NCBI GenBank assembly: GCA_907164885.2 | Contig: OU015498.1 | Location: 87,629,642-87,693,641 of the forward strand | Source: Dolomedes plantarius | Taxonomy: Eukaryota; Arthropoda; Arachnida; Araneae; Dolomedidae | Direction of reading: 5' to 3' | DNA length: 64,000 nucleotides | Shown: piece after piece, positions 25,059-37,397 of the stretch | Position numbering within the stretch: position 1 is the first letter of the stretch | Layout: the number at the start of each line of letters is the position of its first letter | The notes under the pieces: model-generated | The model's input: the letters and a program-made list of their open reading frames with translations, nothing else | Told to the model about the DNA's origin: nothing | Database searches by the model: none | Position numbers and translations under genes: made by a program

Positions 25059-25429
25059 TGGCAATCGGGATTTTAAAGTAATGGCAATCGGGAACCGTAG
25101 AACAAGTTTTCCTTCTGAATTCTGACTGTTTTGCCGCAATCTTTAATATTACATCTCCAGCTACTGGTCGATTAAAATAGGCACGCATGTTGTGAAAGTT
25201 CGGGCACACACGCTGACTGGGCAAAATTCCACGAATCTGGAAAAAAGACACTGCTTCTTCTTCCTTTTGGCCTATATTACACTATCAAAGTTCTTTGACA
25301 AAGATATTTTTTAAAAGTTATTTGTATCTTTTATAACAGTTATACATAAAAGAAATGCTATAACCTCAAAATACCCCTATTACACTATCAAAGTTCTTTG
25401 ACAAAGATCTTTTATAAAAGTTATTTCTA

Positions 25430-25990
25430 TCTAAGGGGGCTAAATCCCTTAAAATTCGAGCTCTTAAAAAAGATTTATTGGTGTGTACCTAGGGCTTAAG
25501 GGGAAGTACCATACAAAATTTCAGCTTCCTAGACTCTATGGTTCCAGAGATACAGTGGGATTTTTTAGGGGAGAGGGGGTTAAACCCCTTAAAATTCGAT
25601 CTCTTAAAAAATATTTATTGGTGTGTACCTAGGGCTTAAGGGAAACCACCATGCAAAATTTCAGCTTTCTAGGCCTTATGGTTCCAGAGATACTATGGGG
25701 GTTTTTTTAGAGGGGGTTACGCCACTTTTAACCCCCTTAAAATTTGCATTTTTCAAAAAGATTTTTTAGTAGGCACCTAGGGCTTAAGGGGAACCACCAT
25801 ACGAAATTTCAACTTCCTGGTCCTATGGTTTCAGAGATACAATGGGTTTTTTTTTCAGAGGGGAGGGGGTTAAGCCCCTTTTAAACCCCTTAATATTTGT
25901 ACTTTTTAAAAATATTTCTTAGTGGGCATCTAGAGCTTAGGAGTAACCACCACGCAAAATTTCAACATCCTAAGACTTTTCCTTTGAAAG
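25430..25990 (-). repeat. Tandem repeat, inverted right arm (about 3-4 units)
   Basis: The same unit as at 23040-24600 in opposite orientation: 'TTCAGCTTCCTAG', 'GGTTCCAGAGATACAGTGGG' and 'CACCTAGGGCTTAAGGGGAA' recur about every 145 bp. Confidence 0.9.
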
Positions 25991-26475
25991 ATTTTCGTTT
26001 TTAACATACTCATTTTGAATATTTTTCGTGTATTTCTGTTTTGTCATTAGTGCGCAATTTTTAATTAGAGCTAAAACTATTTCGAATCGAAATCTTGTTC
26101 TTTATCTGCCGCGTTTTCCACACATTTTTTTTTTTTTAACATGCTGTTGCTCTAAATGTTGTTTATAACATCCGGGCACCGAAATCTTTTATAAAACTTT
26201 GACGAAGAACCCAACTTTTATAAAAGTTATCTTTTATCAAAGTTAATGTATTACACTGTCATATTTCTCGTCAAACTTTTTTTATAAAAAATCTTTGTCA
26301 AATAACTTGCATAACCTAAAAAAATAAAGAAAATCTTCAAACCGAAACTTAGAACGGGAGCGAAAACCAATGAATGGCGAAAACAATACTATCAACAAGG
26401 ATGGGGTGTATAATTGGCGCTTTATTGCCGCTTTTTCGCCAAACCGCAAAGCTTCAGCTATAATACGTAAGTACC

Positions 26476-28547
26476 GAAAAGGGTAAACTTAGAATAACCC
26501 ATCATACGCTTTCATAAAATAAAATCATATGAAATTCGGAAAAAATATCTTGATCTCTTCATACTCCACTTATTGCTGAACTGATCCTCAAATTACTGTT
26601 TTTTTTTTTTTTAAACCCAGTAGTACAGTGCTAATATAAAGTATCCAAATGTCACTTAATTCAGAGAATAAACTGAAATTTTTTAAATGCGTGTCGTCTT
26701 CATATGTTTTAGACAAGCTTCGTTAATTTTCATAATTATGATTCATTTCTTCATCTATAGGTCTTAACAACGACATTTTTTTACACTGATGACACTTACA
26801 TGGCATCTTTTTCATGAGAAAATTTCTAAGTACTGTGAGACATTTTATTTGTTATTATTTTTTTTTTTAATTTCTGACTTCATGTGCCATAATATGTCTG
26901 AATTTTAAAGCGAGAGAATACAAAAATGTAACCATTACTTATCTTGACATTGTACAGTCAAGAGGTATATGAGGTATCACTACGCGTTTAATTACGTTCA
27001 ATTTTCACGGCTTATTCCAGTATTTAAATTCGATTGAAATATTTTTTACAAACCCCAATTTCATAAAAAATATCTGTTTATGTTTTAGTTAGACATTTAC
27101 AATTCAAATTATATTATTTTCCGCTCCCCATAAACTAAAAAAGGTTTATTTGTTGCGCTCTTTCGATTTTAACTTATTAAATAGCTCTACAACTTGAAGC
27201 ATTTCAAGAACGTTGCTTGATCTCTGACCTCATTTGATATCCCCTACTTAAGTGATGCAGGTAAATAACAACTTTTACCAGATGCTGCGAATGTATCTTT
27301 TCTGAGAGAAACAAGGCTAAATCCGAATCTGCCCGGATAAGTTCTTACTTCCAGAAGAAACTGTCGTTACATTCCTGAGCGTCTCCGGTAGTACAGAAGG
27401 AGGTAAAAAGACAGCAATTGTGCGGCCATAAATTAGGCCGCCTGTCAGCAGCGGAGACTTCCTAGACCACTTCTAGAGGCGCCGCATCCTTTTTGCACGT
27501 CGTAACGTCTTCGCTTTTTTATGTAATTATTTCTATAGGCGACCGTAGGTCGCTATACACTGCCAATAAAAAGTCCACTTATTCACGTGAGATACACGTT
27601 ATTTTTTTTCTCTTTTCTTTTATTATCCCCCTCCCCCCTTTCTTTACTGGCAGATAAATTTTTTTTTGGTGGGACTGCTTATAAATGGACAGAATCCTAG
27701 TTTCTGGAGTTGGTCCACGCGTTGTATAGCGGCCTTAGTTATTTCTCGAGGTGTTCCGTAAAAATTCCATGTAGTCAACAGAAACACCTTTTCTCTGTTC
27801 TACTATCATCTCTGAGACAAAGTTATTTCCGTATTTGCGTTGACAAGATCTCACAGTTGAGTTCTGTTCTCTTTCAAAAGAGAGAGATGCTAGAGGATTA
27901 ATCGTTGCAACAAATAATATCAATTTGATTGTTATGTGCCAATGTATAGAGGATACAACTGCTTTTTCAGTGATCCTGTTATGATATATAAGTTGCCTGA
28001 ATGAACACTATTATTTTATTTGGCCAATTATGAGTGTTTCATGCAGTGTTGTGTTGGTTAAACATTATCAATAATCAATGACATTTCTGTGGCATGACTG
28101 ATTCGATTACTATGCAGGAATTTTTACAGAGGAATTTTTAAAGAATTTCGTAGAACTGTCACAGTAGATAGGGATTGCTCTCTGCTTCAAAACCTAAAAT
28201 TTCTTTAAAATGATTACAAGTTTTGTGAAGTTATATGTTTCTTAACACATTTCTTTAGATAATAGAACAGTACTGATTCTATCAACTGTGTGAGTCAAAA
28301 CTGTAATCTTTGAAACTTTTCTCTGGTACAATTCCTAGCAGCATATATATTTTTACTTGTGCATTCACCAGCAGTTTAAAACAACTTCGACACTGGAAGA
28401 AAGAGGTAAAATCTTATATAAAAAAAGAAAATTACGTTATAGAAAATAATTCGAAGTTCAAATTGTGTTCTGCATCTTCAATATTCATTTCCCCTTTACA
28501 TATATGTTTATATAATTTATTACAATAAATTTGTTTAAAATTATAAA
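26476..28547. other. Upstream region of the dpp-like gene
   Basis: I see no coding sequence and no repeat family that recurs in the window. Between about 27340 and 27600 the sequence becomes less AT-rich, with GCGGCCATAAATTAGGCCGC (a spaced palindrome), CTAGAGGCGCCGC and GCGACCGTAGGTCGC (palindrome, 27539-27553). It is a candidate promoter or enhancer by position only. A TATA-like 'GATATATAAG' lies near 27985. The start codon context at 28548 is AAAATGG. Confidence 0.45.
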
Positions 28548-28854
28548 ATGGCATTTAAAATGATGCACGTTTTCTTTTTGTGGCTATTGACTGAAATTTT
28601 GACATTATGGTGCGGCGGCCATCCCCATGGTTTGGACAGTATTAACGATTTTACAAGTAATAACCACAGTGAAGAAGCTCTGATAAGACTGCTTCGAGTG
28701 TTTGGACTAGATAGTAAAATATCTCAACCGAAGAGATTATCTTTGCCACCTCAGTATATGCTGGACTTGTATAAAACTTACTCGGACAATTCGATCACAG
28801 AACAGAATTTTCGATATCGCAGAGCGAATACCGTTCGAAGTTTTTCCGATAAAG
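28548..28854 (+). CDS. dpp: dpp/BMP2/4-like ligand, exon 1 (signal peptide and start of prodomain)
   Basis: BMP2/4/Dpp ligands are secreted dimeric morphogens whose N-terminal prodomain is removed by furin. This exon encodes 102 residues plus one base. After MAFKMM comes a hydrophobic core, VFFLWLLTEILTLWCGG, which fits a signal peptide. Then follow SEEALIRLLRVFGL and LPPQYMLDLYKTYS, which match the N-terminal prodomain helices of BMP2/4 (typically L..MFGL and VPPYMLDLYRRHS). Next is RRANTVRSF, the sequence that marks BMP2/4 among TGF-beta ligands. The exon ends at AAAG/gtaaga in phase 1 directly after RANTVRSFSDK. As I recall the family, this is the position and phase of the coding intron in vertebrate BMP2 and BMP4. 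N-H-S near residue 39 is a possible glycosylation site. The start is the first ATG after an AT-rich leader; 5' UTR introns cannot be excluded. Confidence 0.92.
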
Positions 28855-30351
28855 GTAAGATGACTTATTTTTCAACAGTTTTCTCTCCAGTCTTAGATAA
28901 AGAAAGTTTTGCAAAATTTTACTCTAGCTGAAATCAAGACGATGAAAATACGAAAAACGATTTCTCGAAGTCTAGTATATGTTCGAGTATATGCTATATT
29001 ACCACTCGGAAAAAATATTTTTATATATGACAAAGGCTGGTTATGCTTTAAATTTTTCATGAGTATGGAGTATTTTGCTATGTTTCTGTCTAATTAAGAT
29101 GAATTTCCCAGTTCATTTCATTAAATTATTGTAAAATTAGATTTAATGTTATGATACCTGTTTTTATAATATGACTTGGCGCTTTTGCAATACGTTTAAA
29201 CGAGTTAACTCTTACACTCACCTTATTTTAAAAAAAAAAAGAAACGGAGAAAAATTAATACTGGTATAATGCTATACTAAAACGGTAGGGGAATAGAAGA
29301 TAAATTTAGCTGGAAAAATTTCATAGAAATTATATGATCTGAGAACAAAAATGTTTAAAACAAATCAAATAAACTCCATCAAATTTTCCATTTTTAATGC
29401 CATGAACAGCTTTAAATGTCATCTACATCGTTACATCCTCTATCATCCTACATCCTTTGTGATGTCATAAGTCTCCCAGATTTTATTCTTCATGTGTTTG
29501 CTTAGTATTAAAAACTTAACTTACTTCCTCTGCAAAAACAAATGAAGTTTTAGAATTTCTAATCCCATTTAAAAGTTTTTTAAGGGAAGAAATATTTTTA
29601 CTCTTAATTTTTAGTACAACATTATTTTCACACCCAACGTTATACTGATACGATTTAAAAAAAAAAAAATATCTAAACTACTCTGTGGATGGATTGAAAG
29701 ACACTTATTCTTTATGCTAAAACTTCCCCAGTTAATTCTTTACAATGAATATGTTATACATAAAAGATGAATTTTAACAAATGTTAAAATATACTCAAAT
29801 TCATTAAAGGATTGACGCTTTATAAAATATCATTTTATATATAAAACGTCCTACAAGATAACAACTTTTTATATCTGTAGATCTTCCAATGTTATATCAT
29901 CCAAACGTTCCATCCACCCATAAATGTAAAGAAACTGATATCTAAAATAAAATAAATGAATATGCACATAATTATGTTAGACATAAATTTCAGCGCATGT
30001 CTTTAAATTGTCTGAAATACTATACATTTATAGTTTATTCATAATATTTTGGACCTAATAATGTCCCTCTTTATAATATACTTCCTTTTGTGCAAAATTA
30101 ACGTGATTGTTCAAAATAAAAAAGGAAAAAGTAATAAATCCTTAGAAAATTTTTAAAGGAATTTAGCACAAATGACTTTCTGATAATGAATCACATAGAT
30201 CTTAAACTGTAATTTTTTCTTACTCTCCAACAAGACTCAAAGCAGTCAAAGTATACTGTTATGACTTTACTATGCAATATACATAAAATTATTAATCATT
30301 ATACAATTTTTTTAACTTTAAAACAAAATTCAAAACCAATTTATAAAATAT

Positions 30352-30414
30352 GACAGACAAAAAGCCTGAGTATAGACAGACAAAAAGCCTGAGTTTGACA
30401 GACAAAAGCCTGAG
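30352..30414. repeat. Three tandem copies of a 22-23-bp unit with CAGAC motifs
   Basis: GACAGACAAAAAGCCTGAG recurs at 30352 and 30375, and a version one A shorter at 30397. Each copy carries CAGAC, the core Smad-binding sequence. Function is unproven. Confidence 0.85.
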
Positions 30415-31166
30415 AAATTTATCTGAAAATCAGTGGTGACAGTTTTGTTTACTTTGTGTTTAAATACTCTGATTTAAAAAATAAAATAAAATAAAATCTT
30501 TCCCGCAAAGTAACAGTACCTTTTTCAGTAATAAGTTTTGGTCTCCTTTTTTAAAAAAAAATTTCTGCCAATACTATACCAATTATAATACAATTTTCCT
30601 ATAGAAATTTAAAGTTCTGCTTGAGACATATTTGTGAACAGATATAATTACTTATGATATGCACCTAAACATTAAATAATACATTTTACAGTTGAAAATT
30701 TTAAATTAGTGTGCAGTTTGTTCAAATGGTTTATTTCCTGAAAATTTTATTTAAAAATATCGTCCCATTTTAGTATAGTCCTTATGGTTTTGAAACTTAA
30801 GAATATTTAAGGTCATTTTGCTAAAACTTTTTCTGTAAAATAATTACTCTAGAGACCACTTATTTCCAGCTTTTATTTTTAATTACTCTTTTGTAAACTA
30901 CAATTCTAATCACTTTATATAAAGAAAAATACTTTAAATAAATTTTATTACCTTTCTATTATCTTAACATAGTAAGTTTACAACATCAAGGTTCATCATT
31001 TAAAAAATCGAAATTATTTTGTTAAATAGGGCTATAAACACAGCATTTCTCTTCGTTAGTAGTGTAATGAATTCTAATGTTTTAGTACAATATCAGGCAA
31101 TATCAGTTTCATTATTTGACCAGTTTATTCATGATCAATCGTGGTTTCGGGAGTAGTCTATATATA

Positions 31167-32883
31167 CAGTGGCTCCCAAAAGTGTTCGTACACTTACGAT
31201 TTTCAATGAAATAGGGGTATATCCATTCATTAAAATGAATATTTCAGAATGAATATTTCAGAATGGGTATTTAATAATAAGATCTATAATCTATTCTTAA
31301 CAAAACTACATGAAATATTTTGAAAACATAGTAAAACTTTATTTTTAAGAAACAAATAATCCAAAAGTAACAAAAACTGTATCTCACAAAAGTCACCGTA
31401 CACTTGTAAAAAATCTCTACATATTAGTAAATATTCTAGTTTTTCGTTAAATTAATATTTAGTAGGATATCCGTTAGCATCCACAACAGCTTTTAAACGT
31501 CTGGGAATAGATTGCTTTAGTTCTTTTGCAATTTTTGCATCAATGTTCATCCATTCTTCCATCATAATTGTTTTTAGTTCGCTTTTCGTGTGAATGCCGT
31601 GTTTTCGTACTCGAACCTCCAGTTCTCTCCAAATATGTTCTATTGAGTTTAAATCTGGCGATTGAGGTGGTATTTTCGATTGAGGTGGTATTATTTGGAG
31701 GATCAAAACTTGTGGACAATTATAGAGACACCAGATGCGAACGTTGAGAGCCGTATGCTTGGGATTGTTATCTTGATAAAAAAACAAAGTTGTTTCCAGT
31801 ACCCAAATTTTGAGCTGATAATTTTAAATTGTCTCTTAAAATATTTATAAAAACAGCATGATTCATTATGCAATCAATAAATACCAAATTTCCTAGTCCT
31901 GATGCTGACATACATCCCCACACAAGGATACCTCCACCGGCATGCTCAACTTTTCCTACTAAGTTCTTGGGATTAAGTTCCTCATTTTTTTCTTCTCCAT
32001 ACAATTATACGCCCATCAGCACCAAAAATGTTCATCGGCAAATAAGACATTATTCCAATAGGTTTGGGGCTTATTTATCATTGATAGTGCGGAGGGAAGC
32101 CTAAACTTTCTGTTTTTTATACATAAATTTTATACTTTCTGTTTTTTAAAAACTTTTCTATGGGCAGAACGCCCATGTAATCCAGCTGTTCTGAGAACTC
32201 GTCAAAAAATTTCAGATGAAATTGAAGTAGAAATTGTTTCATTGAATTCTGCAGAAACTTTTACAGCACTCGAACGTGATTTTTTCACAAATTTTCTAAT
32301 TATAAATCTCTGATCATGTTTTGTTAACTTTGCCGGACGGCCATTTCTTACCTTGTTTTCGATCCAATTTTCTTCTTTAAAGCGTTTTTTCACATACTGC
32401 GCAGTAGAATGGGATAAATTAAGTAATTTAGCAATATTCCGAACTGATTTACCACTACTATGATGAAAAATAATCAATTTTCGAATGCTGTTTGTTGTTT
32501 CTTTACGACTACGAGCCATTTTTAAATAATAAATAGAATATTACGGAGAAGGCAAGCAAAAATTGAAGCCAAACGATATTTTAAATGCCATCACAATTCA
32601 AAAATAAAAATAAAGCGCCAGACGATAATTTTAATTATGAATTTATCCGAAAATATTTCAGCGCACGATGACTTTCGTGAGATAAAGTTTTTGTTACGTT
32701 TTGATTACTGGTTTCTTAAAAATAAAGTTTTACTATGTTTTCAAAATATTTCATGTAGTTTTGTTAAGAATAGATTATAGATCTTATTATTAAATGCCCA
32801 TTCTGAAATATTCATTTTAATTAATGGATAGACCCCTATTTCATTGAATTTCGTAAGTGTACGAACACTTTTGGGAGCCACTG
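31167..32883 (-). mobile_element. Tc1/mariner element, copy D
   Basis: Terminal inverted repeats begin CAGTGGCTCCCAAAAGTGTT and end with the reverse complement AACACTTTTGGGAGCCACTG. Flanking TA lies on both sides. The transposase is on the - strand. Confidence 0.93.
31452..32519 (-). pseudogene. Tc1-type transposase (copy D), broken into three blocks
   Basis: This was a TA-specific DDE transposase. The N-terminal block (32519-32202) starts MARSRKETTNSIRK. It holds a helix-turn-helix with GKSVRNIAKLLNLSHST and a second DNA-binding part ending in a GRPAKLTKHD-like linker. The middle block (32004-31768) has GGGILVWGCMSASG. The C-terminal block (31787-31452) has FYQDNNPKHTA (second Asp) and SPDLNSIEHIWRELE (third acidic residue). 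An 18-nt direct duplication in the C-terminal block adds a repeated IPPQS. Frames change between blocks and sequence around 32010-32200 that should carry the first Asp is degraded. Confidence 0.87.
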
Positions 32884-33507
32884 TATATAAAACAGTTCCG
32901 TAACTGACTCACTAATTGACTAACATACAACGCACAGACCAAACCGCTGGACCTAAAGGGCTAAAATTTTGCATGGCTATTCTTCTTATAGTGTAGGGGC
33001 GCACTAAGAAAGATTTTTGAAAAATTCTTCTTAGATTTTTTAAAATTAAATTTTTAAGCTGTTTTTTTTACTTTTTAAGTTTGCATTTAAAATAATGATT
33101 TGAGGGTTATAAAATTTATATCACAAGAAAGATCATAAAAATTCCTTTAAAATGAAATCTTTTTCGAATTTTTACCTTCATTTCCTGAATTTTGGTGAAT
33201 TTTTAAAGATTAATTTTTAGAATTTAATTTATTAAATGCTGATCATGTGACTTCTTTTTCTGGTACTTTAAATAAATTTATCGTCACGTGCCTAAAAACT
33301 AAATAGACAAAAAAATAGACAAAAAAAAGCTAATGCGGCAGACGATTGGACATTATCCAAAAAAATATTAAAAATGGTATAAAAAATATAGAAATGGTCT
33401 ACAAACTGTACCATATTAACTGTACTATATTCTTTAGTATTCTTTATATTAGATTTAATTTGAATATCTTCTTCTACATTATTTTGTCTATAAAAATATC
33501 CCTTACG

Positions 33508-33554
<47 letters not shown>

Positions 33555-33557
<3 letters not shown>

Positions 33558-35000
33558 TGGACGCTCGTTAATTCGAACTCGGTTAATTCGAACTTTCGGT
33601 TAATTCGAACTAATCCAAAGGCCCCAAAAAACTTGTATTGGAATTAATGTTAAAAATATCTCATTAATTCGAACTAAATTTTTATCACTTCGGTTACTAA
33701 AAATTTTGAACTAAAGTTCGGAACTAAAAATTTGACAAAAAAATTTCTTTTTCCTCGTTTAAGGAGGAAATACATGCTGTATTTATATTTTGTGTGTCAA
33801 GATCATCTGTATTTCTTTTCTGTGTAAAGAGGCACATGCCCGCATTCCTAGACTATTGCATTTCCGCTAAACATTAATGGCTAGTGTCCTTCTTATCAAT
33901 GCTTACCGGACAAAGCGATTTTCCGTTATTTGTATCGATTTTCTTAGAATTTCAGAAAAATCATTCTTTACTACAGATTCTAGGAAGCTGCGTCAATTAT
34001 ACCTGCACTGCAGACAAGTTAATGTGATCTAGTTTTTCTTCCTCAGTGTGTGGTGTGAACGTGTAAAAATTCGGGATGTCTACACATGGAAAGTACAAAA
34101 CCCTAAATTTGGAGACAAAGGTAGAAATTTTAAAGAAAGTAGAGAATGGCGAATGTAAAACAAAGTTAGCAGCTGACTAGGGAATTAAAAAAAATACCGT
34201 GTCAACTTATTTGAAAAACAAGGAGTCAATTTTAGATTCATGGGAAAAGTCAAAATTTGCTAGAGGAAGGAAACGCATGAGAAATGCGTCCCAAGAAGAT
34301 CTAGATAAAGCTCTACTGCTATGGTTCCAGGATGTTAGATCTCGAAATTTTTCGCTAAATGGACCCCTAGTGCTGACGAAGGCTGATGAATTGGCAAGTC
34401 TAATGGGTATTGAAGATTTTAAATGCAGTGATGGATGGCTCTCTCGATTTAAGTCAAGGCACAATATTTCTTATCAAACTGTATGTGGGCAAAACTCTGA
34501 TGTAAACGAAGACGTGTGCACTAATTTCGGTAGGAAACTGCCAGGGCTTTTCTGTACTTACCTGCCGAAAGATATTTTTAATGCGGCCTTAATGGACTCT
34601 ATTAAAACTCTGAAAGCATTTATTCAGATGTAACCTTTCTCTGAAAAAGAATTGAAATGTTTACTTCAAATCGAGAAGCTGGCTGAACAATGTAGGCATC
34701 ATAAACAAAACCAAACATCCATTTTACAGTTTTTCCCCAAAGTGTAATTCATATTTTTAATTAAAGTTTACTTTCTACTGCATATCTTCTGCTTCATTTT
34801 ATGATTAAGGTAAGTTTGTATTGCTTTTTAATATGTTTAATTTTTGATAACATAGTATAATATATTTTCTGGGGTTATACATACTAGGAGATTTTTCTTC
34901 TTCAGTGATACACTTTTAAAGTTATATATTTTCTCTTAACATCGGATAATTCGAACTTTTTTCCGAGAACCTTTGAGTTCGAATTAACGAGCGTCCACTG
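33555..35000 (+). mobile_element. pogo/Tigger-type element, copy 1 (internally deleted)
   Basis: Ends CAGTGGACGCTCGTTAATTC and GAATTAACGAGCGTCCACTG are perfect inverted repeats and are flanked by TA (33553-33554 and 35001-35002). At 1446 bp it is too short for a full pogo transposase. Copy 2 at 55866-57304 has the same structure. Confidence 0.93.
34077..34633 (+). pseudogene. pogo/jerky-like protein: CENP-B-type DNA-binding domain, DDE domain deleted
   Basis: The frame starts at an ATG near 34077 (MSTHGKYKTLNLETKVEIL). It encodes the CENP-B N-terminal helix-turn-helix, broken by an in-frame TAG near 34178 (AAD-stop-GIKKNT). The long open part then begins MSTYLKNKESILDSW. A second DNA-binding domain (HTH_Tnp_Tc5-like) follows, with RMRNASQEDLDKALLLWFQD, LTKADELASLMG and SDGWLSRFKSRH. 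After PKDIFNA, where the first catalytic Asp of the DDE domain (NADETG) is expected, the sequence jumps to a C-terminal ALMDSIKTLKAF segment. The entire catalytic domain is thus absent. It may encode at most a DNA-binding fragment. Confidence 0.85.
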
Positions 35001-35036
35001 TATTTTACATCAATTATATACATTGATCGTCGTATT

Positions 35037-35174
<138 letters not shown>

Positions 35175-35251
35175 ATTAATTGCATACATTGACCGTTGTT
35201 TTTACTTTGAATGTACTTCGTAGCGTAGTGCGGGTTTTCAGCTAGTTCTTC

Positions 35252-36009
35252 TCTATATATAAAACAGTTCCGTAACTGACTGACTGACTGACATATAATG
35301 CACAGACGAAACCGCTGGACCTAAAGGGCTGAAATTTTGCATGGCGATTCTTCTTATAGTGTAGGGGTGCACTAAGAAAGATTTTTGAAAAATTATTCTT
35401 AGATTTTTTATTAAATTTTAAAGAAAAAAGATTATTTTTTAGATTTTTTTAATTTTTAAGCTGTTTTTGTAACTTTTTTAAAGTTTGCATTTAAAATAAT
35501 AATCTGAGTGTTATAATATTTATACCACGAGAAAGATAATGAAAATTCCTTTAAAATAAAATCTTTATCGAACCTTTACCTCCATTTTCTGATTTTTGGT
35601 GAATTTTTAAAAAATTAATTTTTAGAATTTAATTTATTAAATGCTCATCACGTGGTTTCTTTTCTTTTTGTGATACTTTAAACTAATTTTGCGTCACGAA
35701 CATAGCAACGAAATAGACCAAAATTATTTTTTCTTCCTAATGCGGCACGATTGGACATTATCCAAAAAAATATTAAAATACAGTAAAAGAAATGTTCCTC
35801 GAACTGTACTATATTAACTGTAGTGTATTCTTTAGTATGTTCTATTAGATTTAATTTGAATATTTTCTTCTGCATTATTTTGTCTATAAAAATATCCGTT
35901 ACGATTTTTTTATAAATATATATGTATATATTTTTGGCATAAATTGCATACATTGACCGTTGTATTTAATTTGAATGTTCTCCGTAGCGAAGCACGGGTA
36001 TTCAGATAG
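35252..36009 (+). mobile_element. Helitron family 1, adjacent second copy
   Basis: It starts TCTATATATAAAACAGTTCC only six bases after the CTAG of the preceding Helitron. It carries the CTGACTGACTGAC run and 'GGACCTAAAGGGCTGAAATT'. It ends with 'CCGTAGCGAAGCACGGGT' and CAGATAG, a mutated CTAG. Confidence 0.87.
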
Positions 36010-36369
36010 TCTTTTATTAATTGCAATACGGAATGAGTCTACTAATTTAGATAAGTTGTAGAAAAAAGAACTAAATATTACTCCATGGCCTTTTTTTTCT
36101 AGTTAATCTCAATAAATATTTCTTCCTGATAACCAAAAATCGGCGACTTGTTTTGCTTTCAAGAATTTCTCAAGAAGCATCACAATGTAGCCTTGTAAAT
36201 TTACACTGACCATCAATTGCGAATTTTTTTGTTCTCACAGATAATTTTTCTGAACGAAAAGGTGTCGTGATTCAGCTTTAAAAAAGATTATTGGTGAGGA
36301 AAGAAATTATTTTCTATAAACCCTTGTCTTTTATCCGACGAACTTCAAGGTCTTCGGAGCAAACGTCTA

Positions 36370-36462
36370 GGAGTTCGAAATCAAAAATTCGATAGACATG
36401 ATGTGTGATTGTAGTTGTTCGGAATCGACTTAGGCTGTAGGTCCTGGTCAGTTAACCCTCGC
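36370..36462 (+). mobile_element. SINE family B fragment
   Basis: 'GGAGTTCGAAATC' followed by 'GGAATCGACTTAGGCTGTAG' and 'GTCCTGGTCAG' parallels the SINE at 14984-15156. Confidence 0.6.
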
Positions 36463-37397
36463 GTCACAAAAGATGACAGTAACGCTCAAAACCGAGCGTC
36501 AGTGGATTATAATTTCAAAACTATAACTAATAGAAGAGGTGTTTCTTATCAATAAGTTTCTTTCAAAAAGTAGGTACATTTCTAAAGGACGATTTTTACG
36601 CAATTAATGGTAAACATCACAACTTTCGCGAAAATCCGTTCATTTGTGTATTTTAAACATAAGAAAGAGCAAATTTTATACCATTATATAGCATTAATAA
36701 GAAAATAATTAATGCTATGTTAGCAGAATAACCAAAAAGGGGTAAGCTGTTTAAAGAAGTAGAATTAATGCTAGATGATTGTTGATTTCGCATTTCCTTG
36801 CAATGTCTGAAAATCGGATAGCTCTTAATTTTTTCAACCCAACTAGGCTACCTATTAATTGTTAGTGTGATAATTTAGAATAATGAAGTTCATAACTGTT
36901 ACGAATATTTCCTATGTAGGGGTGATACAATAGGTAAAAGATGATTTTATTGAAATACTTTAAAGATCTTTACGCGTGTATGATTTAACCTGATCCATAT
37001 CAAGTGTCAGTGATGCAAGGCCTTGCTATTAACCTAATTATGCTATTTTCCGGATTATTTTGTGTTTCACCGTGACACATTTGAGTAAGGGCGAAAGAGT
37101 CTTTCGTTTTCATGCCACGAAAAGCGTCCTCACTGCTGTGTTCAGCATTTATTTATTTATTTTTTTTCATATTTCGACGAAAGACAGTCTTTAAAATGGA
37201 ACATAGTGTGTCGTATTAGTGAACCAAATTTTAATACTCTGATGCTCTTGCCTTATCATGATACAAATCTTGGCATGGACACTTAAATGATACAACTGTG
37301 GAAACATCCTTCTATGTTTTTGTACGAAATCGAAATTTTCTTTGTTCAAGAAATATAATTTGCATTATCTTTATGTCAAAATTCATGCCACTGTAGT

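Larger units (their letters stand above)
22849..26475. mobile_element. Foldback-like element with 27-bp perfect terminal inverted repeat
   Basis: GGTACTTACGTATTATAGCT plus GAAGCTT at 22849-22875 is repeated exactly as its reverse complement at 26449-26475. Inside, a block of direct repeats in + orientation (23040-24600) is mirrored by a shorter block in - orientation (25430-25990). The sequence next to each terminus is also related in inverted orientation: TTATAAACAACATTT and GCATGTTA near 22950 against 26140. Long inverted ends built of direct repeats are the hallmark of Foldback elements. No transposase gene or clear target duplication was found. Confidence 0.65.

Noticed and set aside
25051..25251. 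66-codon - strand open frame next to the truncated Tc1
   Set aside because: The text (FFQIRGILPSQRVCPN...) suggests nothing I can name, it is short and lies inside the Foldback-like element; not enough support for a gene.
28909..29097. Alternative coding extension after exon 1
   Set aside because: It has no TGF-beta prodomain similarity and lies past a strong gtaaga donor with the conserved intron position.
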